Shown one piece after another: positions 16,801-25,078 of a stretch of 64,000 bases of DNA. The DNA is from an uncultured Selenomonas sp. (GTDB lineage: Bacteria; Bacillota; Negativicutes; Selenomonadales; Selenomonadaceae): positions 171,998-235,997 of the forward strand of contig CAJPOT010000001.1 in NCBI GenBank assembly GCA_905372355.1, in the 5' to 3' direction. Numbering within the stretch: position 1 is the stretch's first letter; every line of letters begins with the position of its first letter. The notes under the pieces were generated by a model that saw only the letters and a list, made by a program, of their open reading frames with translations, searched no databases and was not told the origin of the DNA. Both the position numbers and the translations under genes were made by a program.

Positions 16801-19800
16801 CGTTCAAGGTGTTGCCCCTCGCATCGTCCGACTTGCTGCCGCCGTAGAGTGCTGTATCTTCCGTATGTGTGCCTGCGGCGAGCGTCGCAGCCGTGCCGTC
16901 GCCGAGATTCACGGTGTTGCCCGTGGTCTTTCCTGCGCCCGAGGTATAGCCGCCGTATACGCTGCCGCCGATGCTGCCGCCCGTGATGGTGACGGTGTTG
17001 CCTGTTGCGTCGGCATGGCTGGCGGCGTTGTCGATGCGCCCGCCCATGAGATCGTGCAGCGTCGCGCCGCCCGAGAAGGTCACGGTGTTTCCCGTGACTG
17101 CGCCCGTGCCCGAGGTATAGCCGCCGTAGACACTGCCGATTTTCTCTGCGTCCGTCGCGCTGACGGTCACGCGGTTGCCTGTCGCGCCGCCCGCACCGCT
17201 CGTGGTCTTGCCGCCATAGGCCGCCGTGACGCCGCCCGACGGCAGTCCTGTGATCGTCAGATGGTTGTTTGCCGCTGTATTTCCCTTGTAGGAGATGCCG
17301 CCATAGATTTCGCTCGTGCCGCCTGCAAGCGGTGTGGCGGCGGTCGTGCCGTCGTAGACAGCCGTATTGTTCTGGAAGCGGTTGTAGTCGAGGAGGACGG
17401 ATGACGCCGTCGCCGCATTCGTATCGGTGCGAAGCGTCGTTTCGTAGTCGCCGCTCGTTTGGCTCTTTGCCGCATAGTTCTTGAATTTCAGTGCATTCGC
17501 TGTCTCGCTCTTGAGGAGCGTCGCCTTGCCGATCGTCTGCGTGTTGGCGGCATTTGCCGTATCAAGGCTGAGCTTGTCCCAATCGACGAGAGCGCCGAAG
17601 CCGTCCGTCGCCTTGAGCGTCAGCATGGGGGCAGCGCTCGCTGCATCGCCCTTGAGGTGGAACACGTATTTGTTGAAGTTTTTCACGGAGTGGACGACGG
17701 CATTCTTCGCGTAGACGTTCAGAGTATTGCCCGTCACGTCATTTTCCTTGTTGCCGCCGTAGAACGTCGCATGTTCGAGGTTCGTGCCGGCCGCTAGGCG
17801 GTCGTGCGAAGCGTCGCCGAGGTTCACGGTGTTTCCCGTAGCCTTGCCCGTGCCGCTCGTATAGCCGCCGTAGATGCTGCCCGAGATCGTGCCGCCCGTG
17901 ATCGTGACGGTGTTCTCTGTCGCCGCACCGTCATGAGCAGCGTTTTCCGCATAGCCGCCGTAGATGTTCTTCAGGGCGTGCATTCCCGTGCCCGCGACGG
18001 TCACGCGGTTCTTCACGGAAGAGCCGCTTGCGCCTGCCGTCTTGCCGCCATAGGCACTGTCCGTATCTTGGTGAAGATTTTTGATGGTCAGATGGTTTTT
18101 GGCCGTCGTGTTTCCCGCGTAGGAGATGCCGCCGTAGATTTCGCTCGTCGTACTGCCGTCGCTGTGCGGCATCGTATATGCGGCTTTCGTTCCGTCGTAG
18201 ACAGTCGTATTGTTCTGGAATCGGTTGTAGTCGAGGAGGACGGATGACGCTGTCGCCGCATTCGTATCGGTGCGCAGCGCCGTCTCCCAGTCGCCGTGCG
18301 TCGCGGCGGTCGTGCGGTTTCTGCCTTGGTAGTTCTTGAAGGTCAGCGCGTTTTTCGCTTCGCTTTTGAGGAGGTGCGTCGTGCCGAGGACGGTAGAGGC
18401 CGAGAGCTTCGAGGTGTCGATGTCGAGGCCGTTCCAGTCGACGAGAGCGCCGAAGCCGTCCGTCGCCTTGAGCGTCAGCATGGGGGCAGCGCTCGCTGCA
18501 TCGCCCTTGAGGTGGAACACGTATTTGTCGAAGTTTTTCACGGAGTGGACGACGGCGTTCTTCGCGTAGATGTTCAGGGTATTGCCCGTCACGTCATTTT
18601 CCTTGTTGCCGCCGTAGAGCGTCGCATGTTCGAGGTTCGTGCCGGCTGCGAGACGGTCGTGCGAAGCGTCGCCGAGGTTCACGCAGTTGTGCGTCGCCTT
18701 GCCGTTGGTGCCGTCCGCATAGCCGCCGTAGACATGAGCGGTGAATTTGCCGCCTGTGATCGTGACGGTGTTTTCTGTCACCGTGCCGTCGGCCTTGCTG
18801 AAGCCGCCATAGATGAAACCGTCGATCTTGCCGCCAGAGATCGTGACGCTGTTGTGTGTGACGAGCGAGGCGCCGGAGTTCGCCTGATGAACACCGCCGG
18901 CACCCGCCAATTCGATTTCGCCGCCCTTGATCGTGAGCGTGTTGTACGACACTTTGCCCGTGCCTGCGGTTGCGCCGCCATAGATGCCGAGGTGCGTCTT
19001 TCCGCCCTCGACAATGGCGTGGTTGCCGTCTGCGGCGCTGTCGCCGCCGACCGTGCCGCTGCCGCCTTGCGCTACTGCGCCCATGCCCATGGAAATTTCG
19101 CCGCCCTTGAGCGTGAAGGTGTTGTTTTTCAAGTCGCCCGTATGGGATGCCGCAGCAAGACCGCCGACAGCTGCGCCGCGTATTCCGCTTGAACCGCTCT
19201 CGAAGGTCACCGAGTTGCCCGTGATCGCGCTCGTCGGAGCAGTGGCCGTACCGCCGACGATCTGTCCGTTGATCTGCTGCGCAGTGCTTGCAAGACGCAC
19301 GTTGACACGATTTCCCGTCGCGTTGCCCGTGCCTTCCGCCTTGCCGCCGTAGGCATTGCCCGAGAGCGTGCCGCCTGTGATGGTGACGGTGTTTTCCGTC
19401 GCATTGCCGCCGCCGCTCGTCGTGCCGCCGTAGATGTCTTTTTTCACCGTGCCGCCTGCAATCGTGACGGCGTTCTTGTTCGCTGCCCCTTTGCCGTTCG
19501 TATAGCCGCCGTAGATGTCGTTAGATGTGCCGTTCTTCACCGTGACCGTGTTGCCCGTGACCGCAGCGGTGCTGTTGGCGTTTAAGATATATCCGCCATA
19601 GAGCTTCTTGCGTACCGTGCCGTTTTCCAGCGTCAGCGTATTGCCGTCTGTGGCAGAGCCGACAGCGCCCGTGCCTGTCGTTCTGCCGCCAGTCACTGTG
19701 CTGAACGTGCCGCTCTTCAGTGTGACCTTGTTGCCCGTGACTGCGCCTGCATTGCTCATGTGCAGGATAGCGCCGCCGTCAACATAGTTGATGCCCTTTT

Positions 19801-20035
19801 GTGTATTCGTCGCCTCGACGATCACCTTGTTGTTTTTGGCATCGCCTGTGATACCTGCCGTTTTGCCGCCGTAGGCGTGCGTCACCTGCTTTGCGGCGGA
19901 TGTATTCGTCACCGTCAGCGTATTGTTTTCCGTCGTATGTCCCGCATAGGAGGAGCCGCCGAATATGTCTGCGGGATCTGCCGGGTTTGTGCCGTCATAC
20001 GTCCACGCATTGTCCTTGAAGATGCTGTAGTTCAT
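13835..20035 (-). CDS. Autotransporter, large C-terminal part (passenger repeats and beta-barrel), separated by frameshift
   Basis: A 2066-codon open frame holding most of a type V autotransporter. About 1,750 residues are a Gly/Thr/Asn-rich passenger built from repeats such as IYGGYTSGTGKATGNTV and NTVTITGGT, consistent with a right-handed beta-helix. The last ~280 residues are an autotransporter barrel (WAAQGGSSMRV, FGPFVEYGRASYDS) ending in the BAM-type aromatic terminus VGVNWTF. There is no signal peptide: the natural N-terminus lies in the next open frame (19995-21542), one base out of frame. The first ATG (20035) is probably not a true start. Near-identical internal blocks are present. 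It is likely a surface adhesin if the frame is restored. Confidence 0.85.
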   Translation of the reverse strand: MNYSIFKDNAWTYDGTNPADPADIFGGSSYAGHTTENNTLTVTNTSAAKQVTHAYGGKTAGITGDAKNNKVIVEATNTQKGINYVDGGAILHMSNAGAVTGNKVTLKSGTFSTVTGGRTTGTGAVGSATDGNTLTLENGTVRKKLYGGYILNANSTAAVTGNTVTVKNGTSNDIYGGYTNGKGAANKNAVTIAGGTVKKDIYGGTTSGGGNATENTVTITGGTLSGNAYGGKAEGTGNATGNRVNVRLASTAQQINGQIVGGTATAPTSAITGNSVTFESGSSGIRGAAVGGLAAASHTGDLKNNTFTLKGGEISMGMGAVAQGGSGTVGGDSAADGNHAIVEGGKTHLGIYGGATAGTGKVSYNTLTIKGGEIELAGAGGVHQANSGASLVTHNSVTISGGKIDGFIYGGFSKADGTVTENTVTITGGKFTAHVYGGYADGTNGKATHNCVNLGDASHDRLAAGTNLEHATLYGGNKENDVTGNTLNIYAKNAVVHSVKNFDKYVFHLKGDAASAAPMLTLKATDGFGALVDWNGLDIDTSKLSASTVLGTTHLLKSEAKNALTFKNYQGRNRTTAATHGDWETALRTDTNAATASSVLLDYNRFQNNTTVYDGTKAAYTMPHSDGSTTSEIYGGISYAGNTTAKNHLTIKNLHQDTDSAYGGKTAGASGSSVKNRVTVAGTGMHALKNIYGGYAENAAHDGAATENTVTITGGTISGSIYGGYTSGTGKATGNTVNLGDASHDRLAAGTNLEHATFYGGNKENDVTGNTLNVYAKNAVVHSVKNFNKYVFHLKGDAASAAPMLTLKATDGFGALVDWDKLSLDTANAANTQTIGKATLLKSETANALKFKNYAAKSQTSGDYETTLRTDTNAATASSVLLDYNRFQNNTAVYDGTTAATPLAGGTSEIYGGISYKGNTAANNHLTITGLPSGGVTAAYGGKTTSGAGGATGNRVTVSATDAEKIGSVYGGYTSGTGAVTGNTVTFSGGATLHDLMGGRIDNAASHADATGNTVTITGGSIGGSVYGGYTSGAGKTTGNTVNLGDGTAATLAAGTHTEDTALYGGSKSDDARGNTLNVYVKDAAVKSAKNFENYTFHLTDHITADKPSSGKIDDSYTESRGTMLTLKGASGQEIDWNKVTVDTSKLSADKTLGTLTLMKSGTAGALKFKNYAAKGYETGTTSGDYEIVQRTDTNTDTASAVLIDANRFRKGSVTYDGVHDAKTYGGISYGGHTTENNAITVTGVAEGKTIKYISGGRTEGSAGDAKNNTVRVESTAYKNTVRTAAGTGTIENVYGGFIGSDKNAGCATDNTVDLSGGIVKTVYGGYTRGTGKTTGNTVRFTGGTVTGTIYGGSDAKDVKENTLVVSGERTAGQIANFEKLHFDADMAKANDTLLTLKGGAATAGLNWQKLEASGLDENRLKTLTSPFTEKLFSLMENAKGLDFGTTYDKAKEKTVGDYEYTIDTDTKGAAAQKVVVRGFQFQNNGDAKYETGDNKAAWGGRSLIGNTVQRNNLTVTGGTLESAYGGLNAKGNVTGNTLVLAGSTVKNAYGGFAESTGNATANIVDVRKDTQAAICGGHAAQGEASDNILHLGAVTIGADVCGGVGKKTEGNIINLHGTKIHGTVTGGTAPVAPGGKANILAIRSAGTEIHDFTGVQNLKFYLPEGATSSMATMLKLGVKDKDIRGLHVDVDFSGAAKRLQQNETFSLMKLAKGGTLKTDEKIAGEITGTQGVSLDYKFSVRKKNTDEIIAAVEETSLKNETKSLVETRAATTDVLGGGMSLLADAGIASAVTAAAANVQTGAYTSWAAQGGSSMRVHSGSYVDTHGYTLNVGFARKQTTKDGVLTFGPFVEYGRASYDSYLEDAAATHGDGKVSYVGAGLLARQDKKSGFYIEGSVRGGRIKSDYAGIIAKKATSYDISNPYYAIHLGMGKERKLRAGDSLETYLKYFYSHQSGTSAKLSTGEDYNFDAVNSHRLRLGARYAHDMGENGRFYAGLAWDYEFEGEARATYQGMTTPSPSLKGASAMLELGYRFAPKDSRVSYDLNVSSWQGKREGFTGSVGVNWTF

Positions 20036-21542
20036 GATGACGGAGGTGGCTGTGCGCGTGCCTGTGTCCGTGCCGATGAAGTATTCGGCGTTTGGTGCTG
20101 CCAGTGCCGAGATCGCGCGGCGCGTAGCTTTCCTTGAATTTGAGAGCGTTCGTCTCCGCGCTTTTCACGAGGGTGATCATACCGTTTGGCTTGCCGCTCA
20201 GTCCCGATGTATCCACGGTGAAGTTGTTCGCCCAGTCGATCTCCCTGCCGAAGCCGCCGCGCTCGATCGTCAGCATCGTATCGCCGTTTTTGATATGGTC
20301 GTTCAGCTTGAAATTGTACTTGTCAAAGTTGCTTACCTGGTTTACGGTGATTCCCTTGCCGCGGACATTGAGGGTGTTGTTGACTGCGCCGTCCGTGGAA
20401 TTGTCGCCATAGATTGAGGTAGTGCTGAGGGTTGCCGTGTAGGTGCCGTCCTCCGCTCCGAGGTTGACCGTATTGTTCGAGGCGCGGCTGCCGGAAGCGC
20501 CCGTCGTCTTGCCGCCGTAGACACCGCCGTCGACCGTGCCGCCTGAGATGGTGACCGTGTTTCCTGTCGACTGATAGCCGATGCCGCCCACGAGGTCCTT
20601 TTTCACGGTTCCGCCCGTCATCGTGACGAAATTGTTCTGTGCCGTGCCGTCCGTGACTGCGCCGCAGACGTTTTCTTCAATCGTGCCGCCCGAGAGCGTG
20701 ACGCCGTTTTCCTCGACGTCCCCTTGGTTCTTCGAGAGCGCCCCGTAGATACTGTACGCCGTGCTGTCATCACCGCCGAATGTGACGGTGTTCTTCTTCA
20801 GCGCACCCGTTCCCTCGCTCAGAGCGCCATGGATATCAACCGCTGTATCGCCTGTAAAGAAGACCTTGTTTCCCGACATTTCGGCGCTGCTGTTCGCATT
20901 TTCGATATAGCCGCCCGCGATGCGGTCCGTTGACTCGCTGCCGCTGAATTCGACCGTGTTGTCCTTTACGGCGCCCGTTCCGTTTGTATAGCCGCCGTAG
21001 GCGAGGTTGGCGGCGACGTTTTGCAGCGTGATGCGGTTGCCTGAGACCGTGCCTGCACTGTTTTCGTTGGTGATATAGCCGCCGTAGACGTCGCCTTTGA
21101 GTGTGCCGCCCATCACTTGGACAGTGTTCTTCATCACCGCGCCTGCGCCTTCCGTGTAGCCGCCGTAGATGTCGCCTTTGAGTGTGCCGCCCGTCACTTG
21201 GACGGTGTTTTCTGTTGCCGAGTTGGCGCCACGTCCGCCGTAGACGGCATGAGGGGATTCTAAGAGGACGCTCTTGATGTCGACGAGGTTTTTCGCCGCA
21301 TCTGTCGCACTGCCGCCGATGATGTTTCCCGCGATGACGGGATGCCCGCCGCCGCCTTCTGCGCCGATCGTGACCTTGTTGCCGTTTGCAGCACCGCCGT
21401 CGACGTCCGCCGTGCGGTCGGTCGTGACGTTTATTTCTGCCGCGCATGCCGACGACGGATGGACGGCTGTTCCCAACCCTGCAGACAGTGCCAGTGTCAC
21501 CAAAAAGGAAAGCCGTTTTCCTGCGGTTTTCTTCATAAACAC
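19995..21542 (-). CDS. Autotransporter, N-terminal part with signal peptide, frameshifted at its end
   Basis: A 515-codon open frame. It begins with GTG 8 nt after AAGGAGGG. A signal peptide (KKTAGKRLSFLVTLALSAG, cleavage near SSACAA-EI) is followed by the same beta-helix repeats as the downstream frame (VYGGRGANSATENTVQVTGG). After NALKFKESYA the reading frame degenerates into His/Arg-rich residues, while the continuing passenger motif (EYFIGTDTGTRTATSVIM) appears one base over. The break therefore lies at about 20105-20130, in a GC-only run. The joint span 13835-21542 is 7708 bp, one more than a multiple of three. It is either a sequencing error, a phase-variable gene or a recent pseudogene. 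Confidence 0.85.
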   Translation of the reverse strand: MFMKKTAGKRLSFLVTLALSAGLGTAVHPSSACAAEINVTTDRTADVDGGAANGNKVTIGAEGGGGHPVIAGNIIGGSATDAAKNLVDIKSVLLESPHAVYGGRGANSATENTVQVTGGTLKGDIYGGYTEGAGAVMKNTVQVMGGTLKGDVYGGYITNENSAGTVSGNRITLQNVAANLAYGGYTNGTGAVKDNTVEFSGSESTDRIAGGYIENANSSAEMSGNKVFFTGDTAVDIHGALSEGTGALKKNTVTFGGDDSTAYSIYGALSKNQGDVEENGVTLSGGTIEENVCGAVTDGTAQNNFVTMTGGTVKKDLVGGIGYQSTGNTVTISGGTVDGGVYGGKTTGASGSRASNNTVNLGAEDGTYTATLSTTSIYGDNSTDGAVNNTLNVRGKGITVNQVSNFDKYNFKLNDHIKNGDTMLTIERGGFGREIDWANNFTVDTSGLSGKPNGMITLVKSAETNALKFKESYAPRDLGTGSTKRRILHRHGHRHAHSHLRHHELQHLQGQCVDV

Positions 21543-21625
21543 GAAACAATCCCTCCTTGTGTCTTCAAGAAGCGATAGCCAGCTGCTTCTTTCTCCTTAC
21601 CATCCCACAGACCCAGATGGACAAG

Positions 21626-21661
21626 TACCGCACACCGAAACGTTCGTTTCTGTGTGCGGTA
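21626..21661. promoter_or_regulatory. Strong inverted repeat upstream of the autotransporter
   Basis: TACCGCACA and TGTGCGGTA flank an inner GAAACG/CGTTTC stem. It lacks a U-run in either direction, so it looks more like a leader hairpin or operator than a terminator. The rest of 21543-21872 carries the -10-like TATAAT (21820-21825) for the Nudix gene and no coding sequence. Confidence 0.5.
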
Positions 21662-21872
21662 TTGCTCGGATATTATGATACCATTTTCCTAGCTGTTTGT
21701 CTATAATCTTTCTATTTTTCTAAAAATAAATGAGGATGATTGCTGCGGCGCTTTGCTCCTTCTAACAATATAGAGAGAAAAGGAAGATTTTTCTTGTTTT
21801 CAGCCCAGTCCTTTGGTGCTATAATGCGAGGCGGATTTGAATGAAGACTTATTGGAGAGGGAGAAACAATTC

Positions 21873-22340
21873 ATGGAAAGAATGAGCACGCTTTGCTATA
21901 TCGAGCGCGAGGGTAAGTACCTGATGCTGCACCGCACAATCAAGGAGAACGACGTCAATCACGGCAAGTGGATCGGCGTCGGCGGTCACTTCGAGGCGGA
22001 CGAGTCGCCCGAGGAATGCCTGCTGCGCGAGGTGGAGGAGGAGACGGGATATCGGCTCGTCCGCTGGCAGTTCCGTGCGCTCGTCACGTTCGTTTCGGGC
22101 GACGGGGTGACGGAGTACATGCATCTCTTCACGGCGGATCGCTTCACAGGCGAGCCGATCTCTTGCGACGAGGGGGAACTCGCCTGGGTGGAGAAGGAGC
22201 GCATAGAGAGTCTGGAACTTTGGGAGGGCGACCGCATCTTCCTGCGCCTCCTGGCGCAAGATGCACCGTTTTTCACATTGAAGCTTGTCTACGATGGTGC
22301 GGGAAAGCTTCTTGAGCATCGCCTGCATCGCTATGCGTGA
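21873..22340 (+). CDS. Nudix hydrolase (MutT / 8-oxo-dGTP diphosphatase-like)
   Basis: A 155-residue cytoplasmic hydrolase. It begins with STLCYIEREGKYLMLHR and carries a complete Nudix box (G-x5-E-x7-REVEEETGY, beginning GHFEADESPEE), with NHGKWIGVGGH just before it. Family members hydrolyse oxidised nucleotides or other nucleoside diphosphate derivatives; 8-oxo-dGTP sanitation is the usual assignment for this subgroup. The start at 21873 has GGAGAGGG 11 nt upstream; 21882 is the alternative. Confidence 0.85.
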   Translation: MERMSTLCYIEREGKYLMLHRTIKENDVNHGKWIGVGGHFEADESPEECLLREVEEETGYRLVRWQFRALVTFVSGDGVTEYMHLFTADRFTGEPISCDEGELAWVEKERIESLELWEGDRIFLRLLAQDAPFFTLKLVYDGAGKLLEHRLHRYA

Positions 22341-22630
22341 TGAAAGGGAAAAGAGGAGAAATAAGGAGATAAAATGGAAAATACTGGCTATTAATTAGAA
22401 GAAAATAGGAGAAGCTCTCCTAAATGAATGATTTTCATTCGACAAAAGTAGCGGAGAGGATGGGATAAATTTTCTATTTCATGTTTATTAAGAAAATTCT
22501 CAGGAAAATGAGGCAGGAAAATGAGCCGATTTTACGAATATTTAGGACTAAAGAACGGCGTAGGGGGTATTCTTAGGAAGTTAGGGTTTGATTAAAGGAA
22601 TATCCAGGGAATGGGGAAGAAAGGACAGGG
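22341..22630. other. AT-rich intergenic region with two perfect palindromes
   Basis: TAGGAGA-AGC-TCTCCTA (22406-22422) is followed at once by GAATGA-TTT-TCATTC (22426-22440). The second resembles the core of metalloregulator boxes (AATGA...TCATT), but no promoter with a convincing -35 is visible. This is probably the regulatory region of MCP 2. Confidence 0.45.
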
Positions 22631-24607
22631 ATGAATTGTATGAAATTAAAACCCAAGATGCTTTTGGGGATCGGTGTGCCGCTCGTCGTGATTTTCATCA
22701 TCATGGGCGTCGCCATCAACATGATGGCGAGTTCGGCGCTGACGGCGTCCAAGCAGAAGAGCATGTACGAGCTTGGCGAGCACTACGCGAACGAGATTGA
22801 CAAGATCGTCGCCGCTGATACCGCCGTGGTCAATGCGACGGCTGCCGCCTGGGGCGAGTCAATGCCCGAGGGCGAGGCGCTGAAGGCGACACTCACCCAC
22901 ATCGCGGATCTGCCGGGCGTTGCCTCTGCCTATATCGGCAGGCCGGACGGCAGCTATGAGACGAGCAAGCATTTCCCGGCGGGCTACGATCCGCGCACGC
23001 GCCAGTGGTACAAGGCTTCGGCGGCGAACCCGGACAAGGCGATGATGTCGAAGCCGACGACAGCGGCTTCCGACGGCAAGACCGTCGTGACGCTCAGCCG
23101 CGCCATCGTGCGAAACGGCGCGCTCATCGGCGTGCTCTCCATCAACATCGAGCTTGACGCCGCGCGCGAGGTAGTCAAGGATGTGAAGGTCGGCAAGACG
23201 GGCGCACTGGTCATCCTTGGCCCTGACACGGAATACATTCATCATTCGACGTACACGCTCGCGGACAAGTTCAAGGAGATCGACGGCGGCGCTTATAAGG
23301 AGATCGCGGAGAAGCTTACGTCGGGGACTCCTGTGCAGCTTGAAGCGGAGTATCAGGGCGAGGCGAAGTTTTACGCGGGTGTGCCGATCGGCGAGACGGG
23401 TTGGACGGCTCTCGTGGCGCTGCCGGTTTCCGAGGCGAACGCTGCCGTCACGCAGATGGAGATGGCGCTGCTCGTCATCTGTGTCGTCGCGCTCGCGCTC
23501 ATCTTGGGCGTCACCTACGTCCTGCTGACTTCGGCGATCACGCCGCTCGGGCTGCTGTCCTCGCTGATGGAGAAGGTCGCGGCAGGCGACTTGACGATGC
23601 AGCTTTCCTCCGACGTGCGCCGCGATGAGATCGGCACACTGCAGACGAGCTGCCGCACGATGCTCGAAGGACTGAAGCGCACGGTCAGTTCGACGCGCAA
23701 GGCAGCGGGGCAGGTGTCGCAGGCAAGCGAGGAGCTTTCGCTGAACGCCGGACAGACGGCGCAGGTCTCGCAAGTTTCTGCTGAGGCTGTCACGGACATC
23801 GCCAACCAAAGCGCGGCGCAGAGTCGGATCGTTGAGGAGACGGCGGAGAAGCTCGTGGACGTCGACGAACAGATGAAGACGATCTCGCAGGCGATTGCGG
23901 AGGCCGGGCAGGCGGTCGCGTCGACGGGAGAGGCGACGAAGGAAGGCGACGCGATGCTCGATCAGGCCATCGCGGGTGTCGAGGGACTTGCGGACGGCTC
24001 GGTGAAGACGGGCGCGGCCGTCGAGAAGCTCTATGCCGGCTCGAAGAACATCGCGGAGATCAACGAACTCATCACGAATATCGCAGGGCAGACGAAACTC
24101 CTCGCCCTCAATGCCGCCATCGAGGCGGCGCGCGCCGGTGAGCAGGGCAAGGGCTTCGCCATCGTCGCCCAAGAGGTCCGAAAGCTCGCCGAGGAGTCGG
24201 CGGCGGCGGCGCAGGAGATTAGCGGCGTCATCGCGCAGAATGCTGAGGAGATCGAGCAGGTCTTCGCGCTGACGAAGGCGCAGCAGGAAGAGGTGCGCGA
24301 GAACGTCGGACAGGTCAAGGCGGCGGGCGAGAAGTTCCATCGCATCATGGATCTTGTCGGCGATCTGGAAGCGGCCATCGTGCGCATCGTCGACATCAGC
24401 CGCAAGGTGCAGTCGGACTGCGATGCAACGACGGCGTCGGCGCAGCGCATCAACGATGTCTCGCACAAGATTCACAAGAAGGCGTCCGATGTATCCGCTG
24501 CCTCGCAGGAGCAGGCGGCCTCGACGGAGGAGATTGCCGCCGCCAGCCAGACGCTCGCGAGCCTTGCCATAGAGCTGCAGAACAGCGTGCAGGCATTCCG
24601 CCTTTAA
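22631..24607 (+). CDS. Methyl-accepting chemotaxis protein, dCache sensor (MCP 2)
   Basis: A 658-residue paralog of MCP 1 with the same plan: TM1, dCache domain with [14 protein letters not shown]2, HAMP, signalling domain with [20 protein letters not shown]. The ligand-binding half differs clearly (for example [16 protein letters not shown]), so a different attractant is likely. The ATG at 22631 has AAGGA 5 nt upstream; the next ATG at 22640 would match the MKLK start of its paralogs. It is followed by a terminator and then MCP 3. Confidence 0.92.
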   Translation: MNCMKLKPKMLLGIGVPLVVIFIIMGVAINMMASSALTASKQKSMYELGEHYANEIDKIVAADTAVVNATAAAWGESMPEGEALKATLTHIADLPGVASAYIGRPDGSYETSKHFPAGYDPRTRQWYKASAANPDKAMMSKPTTAASDGKTVVTLSRAIVRNGALIGVLSINIELDAAREVVKDVKVGKTGALVILGPDTEYIHHSTYTLADKFKEIDGGAYKEIAEKLTSGTPVQLEAEYQGEAKFYAGVPIGETGWTALVALPVSEANAAVTQMEMALLVICVVALALILGVTYVLLTSAITPLGLLSSLMEKVAAGDLTMQLSSDVRRDEIGTLQTSCRTMLEGLKRTVSSTRKAAGQVSQASEELSLNAGQTAQVSQVSAEAVTDIANQSAAQSRIVEETAEKLVDVDEQMKTISQAIAEAGQAVASTGEATKEGDAMLDQAIAGVEGLADGSVKTGAAVEKLYAGSKNIAEINELITNIAGQTKLLALNAAIEAARAGEQGKGFAIVAQEVRKLAEESAAAAQEISGVIAQNAEEIEQVFALTKAQQEEVRENVGQVKAAGEKFHRIMDLVGDLEAAIVRIVDISRKVQSDCDATTASAQRINDVSHKIHKKASDVSAASQEQAASTEEIAAASQTLASLAIELQNSVQAFRL

Positions 24608-24682
24608 TATTTGTTTAGGATAATCTTTTTAAAGAAGAGTTTTGTCTATATCTGCAGGATATGCACAAAACAAGAATAAGGG

Positions 24683-24727
24683 AAAAAGAGGGGAAGGACG
24701 CATCCTTGCGAGCCTTCTCCTCTTTTT
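24683..24727 (+). terminator. Intrinsic terminator after MCP 2
   Basis: AAAAAGAGGGGAAGG pairs with CCTTCTCCTCTTTTT around a 15-nt loop. The remainder of the MCP 2-MCP 3 gap (24728-25078) contains a C-tract and no gene. Confidence 0.85.
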
Positions 24728-24869
24728 GCTTCGGTAAAAGTAGGTATGAATACCTAAAATCTTCACAGAATCAAGGGAAAAGATTTTTCGTGGCAGACAT
24801 TCCAAAGGCAGAGAATATAAGAGGAATGCATATCATGTGCATAAGTCATTATAGGCTCATCGTACCCCA

Positions 24870-24878
24870 CCCCCCCCC
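24870..24878 (+). repeat. Poly-C tract upstream of MCP 3
   Basis: Nine consecutive C residues preceded by CCCCA lie about 200 bp before the MCP 3 start. Homopolymers of this length are prone to slipped-strand mispairing, so a length-variable promoter or leader is possible. Confidence 0.7.
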
Positions 24879-25078
24879 ATAAGTCGCAAAATAAATGACT
24901 TTTCTATTAGCAGTGAGCAGGAAAAAGTCGCATGGATGGCGAATGAAAAAACATAGCGGGGAAATCTCTTTGTAGTATGCGCCTTCGCGTTGTTTGTCCG
25001 CTGCTGTCGGAGCAATAGAGGAAGGGTGTGCTCATGGGGTGTATATGTGCTCATAGAAGCTAGGCTGGGAGGTTCATT

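Noticed and set aside
13835..21542. Regular short repeats suggesting a CRISPR array or satellite DNA
   Set aside because: The periodicity is of coded beta-helix repeats (GGYT..G..TGNTV). Spacing varies, frames stay open and there are no uniform spacers.
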